Part shown: positions 23,756-32,971 of the stretch, piece after piece | Position numbering within the stretch: position 1 is the stretch's first letter | How the letters are laid out: each line of letters opens with the position of its first letter | Origin: Candidatus Aalborgiella aggregata | GTDB taxonomy: Bacteria; Pseudomonadota; Gammaproteobacteria; Burkholderiales; Burkholderiaceae_C | Assembly: GCA_016705065.1 (NCBI GenBank) | Contig: JADIYY010000003.1 | Coordinates: forward strand, 186,001-250,000 | Direction: 5' to 3' | Length of the DNA stretch: 64,000 nt | The notes under the pieces: model-generated | What the model was told of the DNA's origin: nothing | What the model saw: only the letters and a program-made list of their open reading frames with translations | The model's database searches: none | Translations under genes and position numbers: made by a program

Positions 23756-26128
23756 ATGAATGAAGCCGAAACCCGTGCCGAACACATTGACCCCGCATTA
23801 GTCCGCGCGGGCTGGGGCGTGGTGGCAGGTAGCCGAATCAGGCGCGAATACAAAATCACGCTGGGGCGGATTGAGGGTTCGGGTCGGCGTGGGGAGGCGT
23901 TGACCGCAGACTATGTGCTGGAGTATCGCAACACCAAGCTGGCGGTGATTGAAGCCAAAGCATGGGATAAAGAGCTGACCGAAGGAGTTGGCCAAGCCAA
24001 AGACTACGCTGCCAAATTGTCAGTGCGCTACACCTACGCCAGCAACGGGCAGGGCGTGTATGGTGTGGACATGCACACTGGCGCGGAGGGGGATGTACCA
24101 AACTTGGCATCTGACGGGGGACTGAATTTTCCGACGCCGGACGAGCTGTGGCATCGAACTTTTGCAGCTGTGAATACATGGCGTGACCGTTTTGCCGAGA
24201 TCGCATTTCCTGATAAAAGCGGTACTTGGCAACTGCGCTTTTACCAAGAAATAGCCGTCTCGCGGGTGCTGGAGCGCATCGCAGCGGGTGACAAGCGGGT
24301 GCTACTGACGCTCGCAACAGGAACGGGTAAAACTTCTATTGCTTTTCAAATTGCGTGGAAGCTGTTTCAAGCGCGTTGGAATTTAGGGCATGAACCCACC
24401 CGCAGACCACGCATTTTGTTTTTGGCAGACCGCAACACCTTGGCGAACCAAGCTATACGGGATTTTGGCGCGTTTGCGGCTTTTGCAGACGATGCTTTTG
24501 TGCGGATTTCACCCGACGAAATCCGTAAAAAAGGCAAAGTGCCGAAGAACGGCAGCCTGTTTTTCACGATTTTCCAGACGTTTATGAGCGGCAAAACTAC
24601 CAGCGGAGACGATGCGCCGTATTTTGGCGACTACCCACCGGACTTTTTTGACCTGGTCATCATCGACGAATGCCACCGTGGCGGGGCGAATGATGAGGGC
24701 AACTGGCGCGGAATCCTAGATTATTTCTCACCGGCGGTGCAGTTGGGACTAACGGCAACACCCAAACGGAATGAAAACGCCGATACCTACGCCTACTTTG
24801 GCGAACCAGTGTTTAGCTATTCCCTGAAGGACGGCATCAACGACGGTTTTTTGACGCCGTTTCGTGTCAAACAAATTGCAACCACACTGGATGATTACGT
24901 CTACACCTCTGACGATACATTGGTGGAAGGCGATATTGAGCAGGGTCGCCGATACGAAGAAGCGGATTTCAACAAGGTGATTGAAATCAAGGAACGGGAG
25001 AAAAAGCGGGTCGAGATTTTCATGTCGCTGATTGACCAGCGCGAGAAAACGCTGGTGTTTTGCGCCACGCAAACACATGCTTTGGTAGTGCGCGACTTGA
25101 TCAACCAAATCAAAACCAGCAAAGACCCGAGCTATTGCCAACGCGTTACCGCTAACGATGGTGCGCTGGGTGAACAGTATTTGAAAGACTTTCAGGACAA
25201 TGAGAAGACCATTCCAACTATTTTGACCACCTCGCAGAAACTGTCCACTGGCGTAGATGCCCGCAATGTGCGCAACATTGTGCTGATGCGGCCGGTGAAC
25301 TCGATGATTGAGTTCAAACAAATCATCGGTCGCGGTACACGGCTGTACGACGGCAAAGACTACTTCACGATTTATGACTTTGTGCGGGCGCACCACCATT
25401 TCAGCGACCCACAGTGGGACGGCGAGCCGATAGTGGTGGACCATGAAGGCGAACAAGCCATTTACCCAACCGACACGCCACCACGCCAGCCACCTGAAGC
25501 GCGTGAACCTGGCGCAACATACGAGGTTAAACAAAAAATCCAAGTCAAACTTGCGGACGGCAAGGCACGCAGTATTCAACACATGATGGTGACTAGCTTT
25601 TGGCACCCGGATGGCACGCCGATGTCGTCGCAGCAGTTCATGACCTCATTGTTTGGTCAAATCCCAGAGTTTTTCAAAGATGAAGACGAGTTGTGCAGCT
25701 TGTGGAGTGAGCCATCCACGCGACGCAAGCTGCTAGATGGTCTGGCCGAAAAGGGCTTTGGCCGCGACCAGCTGCGCGAGATGCAAAAAATCATCGACGC
25801 AGAAAAGAGTGATTTGTACGACGTGCTCGCCCACGTAGCATACGCACAGGCACCGCTGAGCCGCCAGGAGCGGGCTGAACGTGCCAACATGCGAATCAGT
25901 ACACAATTTGCGAGCAAGCAGCAGGCGTTTTTGTCATTCGTGCTGTCGCACTATGTCAGCGAAGGGGTAGAAGAGCTCGATTTGGCCAAGTTAACACCGC
26001 TGCTCAAACTCAAATACCACGACTCTATAGCTGACGCGGTGGCTGATTTGGGCAAACCAGAGGAAATTGGGCAGGTGTTTGCAGGGTTTCAAAAGTATTT
26101 GTATCTGGTGCAGGGCAATCAAAATTAA
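23756..26128 (+). CDS. hsdR: Type I restriction endonuclease subunit HsdR (EcoEI type)
   Basis: DNA-translocating restriction subunit, 790 residues, EcoEI/type IB-like. N-terminal nuclease: ADYVLEYRNTKLAVIEAKA contains the D...ExK active site. Helicase motor: Walker A LATGTGKTS near 187-194, DECH box in IIDECHRGG, LGLTATPKR, FCATQTHA, and motif VI IIGRGTRLYD. The C-terminal EcoEI-type domain covers roughly 600-790. The start ATG 23756 has a TATATT box only 8 bases upstream and no clear ribosome-binding site, so a separate, possibly leaderless message is possible. It is split from hsdMS by the HipA-type gene. Confidence 0.96.
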   Translation: MNEAETRAEHIDPALVRAGWGVVAGSRIRREYKITLGRIEGSGRRGEALTADYVLEYRNTKLAVIEAKAWDKELTEGVGQAKDYAAKLSVRYTYASNGQGVYGVDMHTGAEGDVPNLASDGGLNFPTPDELWHRTFAAVNTWRDRFAEIAFPDKSGTWQLRFYQEIAVSRVLERIAAGDKRVLLTLATGTGKTSIAFQIAWKLFQARWNLGHEPTRRPRILFLADRNTLANQAIRDFGAFAAFADDAFVRISPDEIRKKGKVPKNGSLFFTIFQTFMSGKTTSGDDAPYFGDYPPDFFDLVIIDECHRGGANDEGNWRGILDYFSPAVQLGLTATPKRNENADTYAYFGEPVFSYSLKDGINDGFLTPFRVKQIATTLDDYVYTSDDTLVEGDIEQGRRYEEADFNKVIEIKEREKKRVEIFMSLIDQREKTLVFCATQTHALVVRDLINQIKTSKDPSYCQRVTANDGALGEQYLKDFQDNEKTIPTILTTSQKLSTGVDARNVRNIVLMRPVNSMIEFKQIIGRGTRLYDGKDYFTIYDFVRAHHHFSDPQWDGEPIVVDHEGEQAIYPTDTPPRQPPEAREPGATYEVKQKIQVKLADGKARSIQHMMVTSFWHPDGTPMSSQQFMTSLFGQIPEFFKDEDELCSLWSEPSTRRKLLDGLAEKGFGRDQLREMQKIIDAEKSDLYDVLAHVAYAQAPLSRQERAERANMRISTQFASKQQAFLSFVLSHYVSEGVEELDLAKLTPLLKLKYHDSIADAVADLGKPEEIGQVFAGFQKYLYLVQGNQN

Positions 26129-26134
26129 GCATAA

Positions 26135-26183
26135 GCTACAAATTTAATAGTAAACTAGGCAATTAATACGCCGGCTAGGTGCC
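26135..26183 (+). repeat. Dispersed palindromic repeat, right edge of the restriction locus
   Basis: GCTACAAATTTAATAGTAAA, then CTAGGCAATTAATACGCCGG and CTAGGTGCC. Near identical to the copy at 19419, same orientation, six bases after the hsdR stop. Confidence 0.88.
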
Positions 26184-26245
26184 AATTTGGCATATATTTT
26201 TGTTCTAAATAGAGCTGACCAGCAATAAATAACCCTAACGACAAC

Positions 26246-26275
26246 CTAGTTAAATCAAACGTTTGATTTAACTAG
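26246..26275. promoter_or_regulatory. Perfect 30-bp palindromic operator
   Basis: Left arm CTAGTTAAATCAAAC (26246-26260) and right arm GTTTGATTTAACTAG (26261-26275) are exact complements. It lies immediately before a TATAAT box and the TetR-type gene, as expected for an autorepressor site. Confidence 0.85.
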
Positions 26276-26276
26276 C

Positions 26277-26282
26277 TATAAT
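26277..26282 (+). promoter_or_regulatory. -10 box of the efflux operon; likely leaderless transcript
   Basis: TATAAT one base after the 30-bp palindrome and only 7 bases before the ATG at 26290. Transcription should start at about the A of the start codon. No ribosome-binding site fits between. Confidence 0.65.
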
Positions 26283-26289
26283 CGCCAGC

Positions 26290-27012
26290 ATGACAGTTGC
26301 TGACGTTCTTCAAAAAATCTCCGAATACCACGACACTTTTCATGGTCGCCATTGTCGTCCTACACGCACGGACGGCGTAGAAGCGCGAAATCGCTTGCTG
26401 GCGGCTGCCTTGAAACTGTTTGCTGAAAAAGGCTTTGCCAACACATCGACGCGCCAATTGGCTGCGGCTGCGGGAGTGAACATCGCCGCCATCAGCTACT
26501 ACTTTGGCGACAAAGCCGGTTTGTACCGCGCTGCCTACACCGAACCCATGGGTGGAGACTGTGGCAATTTGGCGTGTTTAGACCCTCATTCGATGTCACT
26601 GGAAGAAGCGCTGCGCATGATGCTGTCGCAAATTGTGCAACCACTGAAGCAAGGCGAGCTGGTGCAACTGTGCATGCGTTTGCGCTACCGCGAAATGCTG
26701 GAGCCCACTGGCTTGTGGGCGCAAGAAATCGACGCCGAAATTCGCCCCGGACATGAAGGCTTGGTCGCCGGTCTGTGCCTGCATTTGAATGTGCCAACAC
26801 CAGATGACGATATTCACCGTTTGGCGCATTCCATTGTAGGACTGGCCATTTACATGTTTGTCGGGCGCGACGTGGCACATGCCTTGGCACCACAATTGCA
26901 AGCAACCCCTGAAGCCATTGATATTTACACCGACCGTTTGGTGGACTATGCCATGGCCATGGTGGCCAGTGAAGCCGACCGACGCAAGAAAGTTGACATT
27001 CTGAACACCTGA
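26290..27012 (+). CDS. TetR-family regulator, CecR-like, of an RND efflux operon
   Basis: 240-residue TetR-family repressor with a CecR/DUF1956-like C-terminal domain. HTH region: RNRLLAAALKLFAEKGFANTSTRQLAAAAGVNIAAISYYFGDKAGLYRAAY, residues about 36-86. The N-terminal 35 residues are extra (MTVADVLQKISEYHDTFHG...). The start is fixed by the promoter layout: operator, TATAAT, then ATG. It is followed 29 bases later by the outer membrane channel gene, so repression would control the whole operon. Ligands of CecR-type regulators are drug-like compounds; the ligand here is unknown. Confidence 0.9.
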   Translation: MTVADVLQKISEYHDTFHGRHCRPTRTDGVEARNRLLAAALKLFAEKGFANTSTRQLAAAAGVNIAAISYYFGDKAGLYRAAYTEPMGGDCGNLACLDPHSMSLEEALRMMLSQIVQPLKQGELVQLCMRLRYREMLEPTGLWAQEIDAEIRPGHEGLVAGLCLHLNVPTPDDDIHRLAHSIVGLAIYMFVGRDVAHALAPQLQATPEAIDIYTDRLVDYAMAMVASEADRRKKVDILNT

Positions 27013-27041
27013 ACAAAAGTAAAAGCAAAAGCAAAACAAAA

Positions 27042-28550
27042 ATGAAGCATCAACCTACCCGATACAAACTTAATCGTCTTAACTTGGCGCTGGCCTTGCT
27101 GCCCGTGCTGCTTAGCGCTTGCGCAGTGACAGCCCCATCGCCGCAAGTCGACAGCGCTGTTGCCAGCCAATGGCACAGCACTGTACCAGCAGCGGTCAAA
27201 ACTAATGCGACTTCAAATACCTTGCCCCACCAAGGCTCGATGCAAGCACTCAATGCGTGGTGGAACAATTTGGGCGACCCACTTTTGGTTGAGCTCATCA
27301 ACAGTGCGCAAGCCGCCAGTCCATCCATCAGCGCAGCCAGCACCCGCATTGCTCAGGCGCGCGGCGCTGTGGTAGCAGCAGGTGCCGCCACGTCGCCAAA
27401 CCTTGGCGCATCAGCCGCAGTGAACCGTGGCGTGAGCCAAGTTGGAACGCCAGTGGCCAGCGTGGCGCAAGTGGGTTTGCAAGCCAGTTGGGAAATAGAC
27501 CTATGGGGTGGCAACCGTGCCGCACAAGAAGCAGCACAAGCGCGTTTGGCTGGCAGTGAGGCCGGTTGGCATGAAGCCCGCGTGTCGGTTGCGGCCGAGG
27601 TGGCTAATCTGTATTTGAACTTACGCACCTGCGAGCAACTGCTTGCGGTGGCAAAAGACGATGTCGCATCGCGGGCTGAATCATCGCGGCTAACTGGACT
27701 GTTGGCCAACGCTGGTTTCAGCGCACCTGCCTATGCATCCTTGGCACGCGCCAGTGCAGCTCAGGGTCAAAGCATGCTGACCATGCAGCGCACATACTGT
27801 GATTCAGTGGTGAAGGCGTTGGTGGTGTTGACCAACGAGACGGAGCCATTGTTAAGACAAAAACTGTCCAAGATGGATTTGAACAATGGCTACACAGCGA
27901 CAAAGTCCATTACCGCCCTGAGTGACAAAATGCAACAGATGCAAATGCCCGCTGTGCCAGCACAATTATTGGCGCAACGTCCAGATGTGTTTGCCGCAGA
28001 ACAAGAAGTGGCAGCAGCCAGTGGTGATGTCGGCAGTGCACAGGCCGCTAAATACCCGCGCTTGGCACTGTCTGGCTCAGTGGCAGTGGCCAGCGCACGA
28101 ACAGGCGGCGTCAGCACCACTCTGAACACTTGGTCGATTGGTCCTTTGTCATTGACCTTGCCGATTTTGGACGGTGGGCGCAGCAGTGCGGCACTTGATA
28201 CGGCCAAAGCCAATTACGAAACAGCTGTAGCCAGCTACCGCGCCAAGGTGCGTGGCGCGGTGCGCGAGGTGGAAGAAGCTTTGTTGAATATTCAAAGCAC
28301 CAAAGACCGTTTGATTGACGCCAAAATTTCTACCGAAGGTTATGGCGCGGCCTTTGCAGCATCTGAGGCACGATACAAAAGTGGCCTCGGTAGCTTGAGC
28401 GACTTGGAAGACACACGCCGTACCGCTTTGGCCGCCAAAACAGCACTGCTGAATTTAGAGCGTGAACAAAGCGCCGCTTGGGTGGCCTTGTACCGCGCCT
28501 TAGGTGGTGGCTGGTCACAAGACACCGCAAAAAATGAAACTAACAAATAA
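27042..28550 (+). CDS. RND efflux outer membrane channel lipoprotein (NodT/OprM family)
   Basis: TolC-like trimeric outer membrane factor, 502 residues. Lipoprotein signal ending LLSACAV, then family segments WWNNLGDPLLVELINSAQAASPSISAASTRIAQARG and ASWEIDLWGGNRAAQEAAQARLAGSEA of the first repeat, and GPLSLTLPILDGGRSSAALDTAKANYETAVASYRAKVRGAVREVEEALLN of the second. Two long alpha-barrel hairpins are expected. The ATG follows a tract of AAAAGY hexamers with no Shine-Dalgarno. Second gene in the tetR-like/channel/adaptor/pump operon. Confidence 0.95.
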   Translation: MKHQPTRYKLNRLNLALALLPVLLSACAVTAPSPQVDSAVASQWHSTVPAAVKTNATSNTLPHQGSMQALNAWWNNLGDPLLVELINSAQAASPSISAASTRIAQARGAVVAAGAATSPNLGASAAVNRGVSQVGTPVASVAQVGLQASWEIDLWGGNRAAQEAAQARLAGSEAGWHEARVSVAAEVANLYLNLRTCEQLLAVAKDDVASRAESSRLTGLLANAGFSAPAYASLARASAAQGQSMLTMQRTYCDSVVKALVVLTNETEPLLRQKLSKMDLNNGYTATKSITALSDKMQQMQMPAVPAQLLAQRPDVFAAEQEVAAASGDVGSAQAAKYPRLALSGSVAVASARTGGVSTTLNTWSIGPLSLTLPILDGGRSSAALDTAKANYETAVASYRAKVRGAVREVEEALLNIQSTKDRLIDAKISTEGYGAAFAASEARYKSGLGSLSDLEDTRRTALAAKTALLNLEREQSAAWVALYRALGGGWSQDTAKNETNK

Positions 28551-28607
28551 GCGACCTAGAAACGACCTTGAGCATTCATCTCCAATTGAATTAACGGATA
28601 AACCAAA

Positions 28608-29876
28608 ATGAAAACAAACCAACAATCCAAACCCTTGAAATTTCTGGCACTCACTGCTGCGTTGGCCTTCGCCTTTGGTGGCGTCGCCTGCTCTAGCAAG
28701 GACGATGCTGCTGCCAAATCAGCAGACGCATCAGCTACAGCGAACGCTAAAACCGATATGGCCAAGCCAGCAGAAAAATCTGACAAAGCAGCGCCTGCAC
28801 CCAAGGCTGCTTTAACGGTAACTACTGTGCAACCCAGCAACAGCAGCTTGGCTTTGAAACTTCCTGCCAATGGCAATGTGACTGCTTGGCAAGAAGCCAG
28901 TGTGGGCGCCGAAGCCAATGGCTTGCGCTTGACACAGGTTTTGGTGAATGTGGGTGACTCGGTCAAAAAAGGCCAGTTGCTCGCCACCTTTGCAGGCGAA
29001 TCTGTGCAAGCCGATATGGCACAAGCCAAAGCTGCTTTGATGGAAGCACAGGCCAACGCCATTGACGCAGCTGCCAACGCCGAGCGGGCACGCACATTGC
29101 AAAATACCGGCGCATTGAGCGCGCAGCAAATTAACCAATTCATCACCGGCGAGAAAACCGCCGCCGCACGGGTGGAGGCCGCCCAAGCCATGCTGAAAGC
29201 ACAAAGCGTGCGCACCCAAAACACGCAGGTTCGTGCGCCAGATAACGGTGTGATATCTGCGCGTGGTGCCACCGTGGGCGCTGTTGTGGGCGCGGGTTCC
29301 GAGCTCTTTCGCATGATTCGGGGTGGTCGCTTGGAATGGCGCGCTGAAGTGACAAGCACAGAGGTCGGCAACATCAAACCTGGCTCAAAAGTCAGCATCA
29401 CATCGGCCAGCGGCGCACAAGTGCAAGGCACTGTTCGCACCATTGCACCTACTGTGGATGCCGCTACTCGCAATGCCTTGGTTTACGTTGATTTGCCCGC
29501 ACACCCCGGTGTCAAAGCCGGCATGTTTGCCAAAGGTGAGTTTGCCATGGGCACAGCCACTGCGCTGACCTTGCCCTACCCCGCTTTGGTGCTGCGAGAT
29601 GGCTTTACCTATGCCATGCGCGTGGATGCCAACAACAAAGTCAGTCAAGTCAAAGTTGAAACCGGTCGCCGCATGGGCGAACTGGTTGAAATCAAGCAAG
29701 GTGCCAAATTGGGCGAGAAATTTGTCAGTTCGGGCGCGGCGTTTTTAGCGGATGGCGATGTGGTGAAAATTGTGGATGCCAAAACAACTGAAGTAAAAGC
29801 ATCTGAAGCGAAACCCACTGAGGTGAAGCCAGCTGAAACCAAGGCTGCGCCAGCCACAGCAGCAGGAGCGAAATAA
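28608..29876 (+). CDS. RND efflux periplasmic adaptor (membrane fusion lipoprotein)
   Basis: Adaptor linking the pump and the channel, 422 residues. Signal with lipobox GVAC at about residue 28; an Ala/Lys/Asp-rich linker follows. Barrel-sandwich and hairpin: PANGNVTAWQEASVGAEANGLRLTQVLVNVGDSVKKGQLLATFAG, then the coiled hairpin and TQVRAPDNGVISARGATVGAVVGAGSELF. The C-terminal end is a low-complexity tail of repeated KxTEVK/KPAE units. The stop codon overlaps the pump start (TAATG). Confidence 0.93.
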   Translation: MKTNQQSKPLKFLALTAALAFAFGGVACSSKDDAAAKSADASATANAKTDMAKPAEKSDKAAPAPKAALTVTTVQPSNSSLALKLPANGNVTAWQEASVGAEANGLRLTQVLVNVGDSVKKGQLLATFAGESVQADMAQAKAALMEAQANAIDAAANAERARTLQNTGALSAQQINQFITGEKTAAARVEAAQAMLKAQSVRTQNTQVRAPDNGVISARGATVGAVVGAGSELFRMIRGGRLEWRAEVTSTEVGNIKPGSKVSITSASGAQVQGTVRTIAPTVDAATRNALVYVDLPAHPGVKAGMFAKGEFAMGTATALTLPYPALVLRDGFTYAMRVDANNKVSQVKVETGRRMGELVEIKQGAKLGEKFVSSGAAFLADGDVVKIVDAKTTEVKASEAKPTEVKPAETKAAPATAAGAK

Positions 29877-32800
29877 TGAATTTCTCCTCATGGTCGATTA
29901 AAAACCCCATCCCCGCCATCATGCTGTTTGTATTGCTGACACTGGCAGGCTTGATGTCGTTCCGCGCCATGAAGGTGCAGCAAATCCCAGACCTTGAAAT
30001 GCCCATGGTCACGGTGTCTGCCGCTTTGCCTGGCGCTGCTCCTGCACAATTAGAAACTGAAGTGGCGCGCAAGCTTGAAAACGCCATTGCGCCTTTGCAA
30101 GGCCTGAAAAACATTTACACCACTGTCACCGATGGCGTGGTGTCTATCACAGCCGAGTTTCGTTTAGAGAAACCCACACAAGAAGCTGTGGACGATGTGC
30201 GCAGTGCGGTACAACAAGTACGCAGTGATTTGCCCAGCGATTTGCGCGACCCGATTGTCGGCAAGATCAGTTTCTCAGCACAGCCCATCATGGCGTTCAC
30301 CATCAACTCCAGCAAGATGGACAACGAGGCTTTGAGCTGGTATGTGGACAACACCATCGCGCGTGCTTTATTGGGTGTGCGCGGTGTGGGCGCGGTATCT
30401 CGCGTGGGCGGTGTGAACCGTGAAGTGCAAGTAGCTTTGGACCCAATCAAGTTACAAAGCTTGGGCACAACTGCGGCAGATATATCACGCCAACTGAAAA
30501 TGGTACAAACCGAAAATGCCGGTGGCCGCGCCGATTTGGGTGGCAGTGAACAGCCCATGCGAACCTTGGCCACAGTCGGCACGGTGGCTGAATTGTCTGC
30601 CATGGAATTGAGCCTGAGCAATGGCCGTCGCGTGCGCTTGGATGAAGTGGCGAAAGTCTCTGATACCGTGGCTGAGCCGCGCAGCGTGGCACTCTTGAAC
30701 GGCAAATCGGTGGTGGGTTTTGAGGTCAGCCGAAGCAAAGAGGCAAGCGAAATTGAAGTAGGTGCTGGTGTGCAAAAAGCACTGGCTGAATTGAAGGCCA
30801 AGCAACCCGATTTAGAGCTCACACAAGCGTTTGACTTTGTCACGCCTGTGAAGGAAGAGTTTGATGCCTCCATGGCCATGCTGTACGAAGGTGCGGTGCT
30901 GGCTGTGATTGTGGTGTGGTTCTTTTTACGCAATTGGCGCGCGACTTTGGTGTCTGCCGTGGCGCTGCCTTTATCGGCCATTCCGGCATTCATTGGTATG
31001 AACTACATGGGCTTTACCATCAACGTGGTAACGCTGTTGGCCATGTCATTGGTGGTGGGTATTTTGGTGGACGATGCGATTGTGGAGGTAGAAAATATTG
31101 AGCGCCATTTGCGCATGGGCAAAACGCCTTTCAATGCCGCGATGGAAGCCGCCAACGAAATTGGTTTGGCTGTGATTGCCACCACCTTTGCTTTGATTGC
31201 GGTGTTTCTACCCACGGCTTTCATGGACGGTATTGTTGGTAAATTTTTCAAACAGTTTGGTTGGACCGCTGTGTTCGCCATCTTTGCGTCGCTCTTGGTA
31301 GCGCGTTTGTTGACGCCCATGATGGCGGCCTACATCATGAAGCCCTCAACCCATGTGCATGAAGAACCGAAGTGGATGCCTTTGTATTTGCGTATCACCA
31401 ACTGGACACTGCACAACCGTTGGAAAACAATGTTCATGGCATTGGGATTTTTCATCGGCTCTTTGATGTTGGTACCTTTGATTCCGAGTGGCTTTATTCC
31501 GCCAGATGACAACTCACAAACGCAAGTCTATATTGAGCTGCCTCCAGGCACCACGTTGTCGCAAACAAGGGAATCAGCAGAGCACGCTCGCACATTGCTT
31601 AAAAGCGTGAAAAACATTGCCAGCATTTACACCACCATAGGCGGCGGCACAGCAGGTGCTGACCCGATGGCTGGTGGCGTACCTGAAGTACGCAAAGCCA
31701 CGTTAACCGTGTTGTTGGATGAACGTGGCAAGCGACCACGCAAACAAGTCATTGAAGGCGATATGCGCACGGCTTTGGCCAATTTGCCAGGTGCGCGTTT
31801 CAAGGTAGGACTGGGTGGCAATGGTGAAAAATACCAATTGGCGCTGAAAAGCGACGATCCCTTAGCCTTGGCACAATCGGCCGCGGCCATTGAGCGTGAT
31901 TTACGCACCATTCCTGGCCTGGGCAATATCAGCTCCAGTGCCAGCTTAACGCGTGCCGAAGTGGCCATACGCCCCGATTTTGCCAAAGCAGCAGATTTGG
32001 GCGTGACCAGCGCAGCGATTGGTGATACCTTGCGTGTCGCGACCGTGGGAGACTATGACTCTGCCTTGTCCAAACTGAATTTGAGCCAACGCCAAGTGCC
32101 CATCGTCGTCAAATTGGACACCGAAGCCCGTAAAGATTTGGACGTGCTGGGTCGTTTGATGGTGCCGGGCGTGAAAGGACCAGTGATGTTAAGCCAAGTG
32201 GCCAGCATGGAAATGACAGGTGGGCCTGCTGTGGTCACACGCTTGAACCGAGTACGCAATGTGAACTTTGAAGTGGAGCTATCGGGTGTGCCTTTGGGCG
32301 ATGTCACTGAAGCTGTCAGCAAGTTGCCCAGCATCAAAAACATGCCCGCCAATGTGCAACAGGTTGAAGTAGGCGATGCAGAAATGCAAGGTGAAATGGC
32401 TGCAGGTTTTGGTTTGGCAATGTTGACCGGCGTATTGTGTATCTACATTGTGTTGGTGCTTTTGTTCAAAGATTTCTTGCATCCTATGAGCATTTTGCCA
32501 TCCGTTATTTTGTCCTTCGGCGGTGCTTTTTTAGGCTTGCTGATTGCCAACAAAATGTTGTCCATGCCCTCGTTCATTGGTTTGATTATGCTGATTGGCG
32601 TGTCCACCAAAAACTCGATTTTGCTGGTGGAATACGCCATCATGGCGCGGCGTGAATTTGGTATGACGCGCCTCGAAGCCTTGTTGGACGCGTGTCACAA
32701 ACGCGCACGACCCATCATCATGACCACCATTGCGATGGTGGCCGGTATGCTGCCTTTGGTGATTGGCTTGAGTGAAGCAGACAACAGTTTCCGCGCACCC

Positions 32801-32971
32801 ATGGCGGCTGCGGTGATTGGCGGTTTGATCACCTCTACCATTTTGAGTTTGTTGGTCACACCCAGCTTCTTCACTTTGGTGGACGATATTCCAAGCTTTG
32901 TACAAAAGCTGAAAAGCAAAATCACAGGTCGCAAAGCAGTCAATATGACGCCTACGCCCGTGGCAAAGTAG
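29876..32971 (+). CDS. RND multidrug efflux permease
   Basis: Inner membrane proton-driven pump, 1031 residues, the usual AcrB-like length. Starts MNFSSWSIKNPIPAIMLFVLLTLAG; proton-relay Asp pair in VGILVDDAIVEVENIERHLRMG; second-half equivalent SMPSFIGLIMLIGVSTKNSILLVEYA. Two porter domains (about 40-330 and 555-860). Substrates are probably hydrophobic or amphiphilic compounds; sequence does not distinguish drug from metal pumps, but the metal-pump Met/Glu motifs were not seen. Its last 20 bases overlap the convergent nitroreductase gene. Confidence 0.95.
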   Translation: MNFSSWSIKNPIPAIMLFVLLTLAGLMSFRAMKVQQIPDLEMPMVTVSAALPGAAPAQLETEVARKLENAIAPLQGLKNIYTTVTDGVVSITAEFRLEKPTQEAVDDVRSAVQQVRSDLPSDLRDPIVGKISFSAQPIMAFTINSSKMDNEALSWYVDNTIARALLGVRGVGAVSRVGGVNREVQVALDPIKLQSLGTTAADISRQLKMVQTENAGGRADLGGSEQPMRTLATVGTVAELSAMELSLSNGRRVRLDEVAKVSDTVAEPRSVALLNGKSVVGFEVSRSKEASEIEVGAGVQKALAELKAKQPDLELTQAFDFVTPVKEEFDASMAMLYEGAVLAVIVVWFFLRNWRATLVSAVALPLSAIPAFIGMNYMGFTINVVTLLAMSLVVGILVDDAIVEVENIERHLRMGKTPFNAAMEAANEIGLAVIATTFALIAVFLPTAFMDGIVGKFFKQFGWTAVFAIFASLLVARLLTPMMAAYIMKPSTHVHEEPKWMPLYLRITNWTLHNRWKTMFMALGFFIGSLMLVPLIPSGFIPPDDNSQTQVYIELPPGTTLSQTRESAEHARTLLKSVKNIASIYTTIGGGTAGADPMAGGVPEVRKATLTVLLDERGKRPRKQVIEGDMRTALANLPGARFKVGLGGNGEKYQLALKSDDPLALAQSAAAIERDLRTIPGLGNISSSASLTRAEVAIRPDFAKAADLGVTSAAIGDTLRVATVGDYDSALSKLNLSQRQVPIVVKLDTEARKDLDVLGRLMVPGVKGPVMLSQVASMEMTGGPAVVTRLNRVRNVNFEVELSGVPLGDVTEAVSKLPSIKNMPANVQQVEVGDAEMQGEMAAGFGLAMLTGVLCIYIVLVLLFKDFLHPMSILPSVILSFGGAFLGLLIANKMLSMPSFIGLIMLIGVSTKNSILLVEYAIMARREFGMTRLEALLDACHKRARPIIMTTIAMVAGMLPLVIGLSEADNSFRAPMAAAVIGGLITSTILSLLVTPSFFTLVDDIPSFVQKLKSKITGRKAVNMTPTPVAK

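Noticed and set aside
24749..25606. 285-residue minus-strand open frame over hsdR
   Set aside because: Antisense shadow of the helicase motor; no recognisable features.
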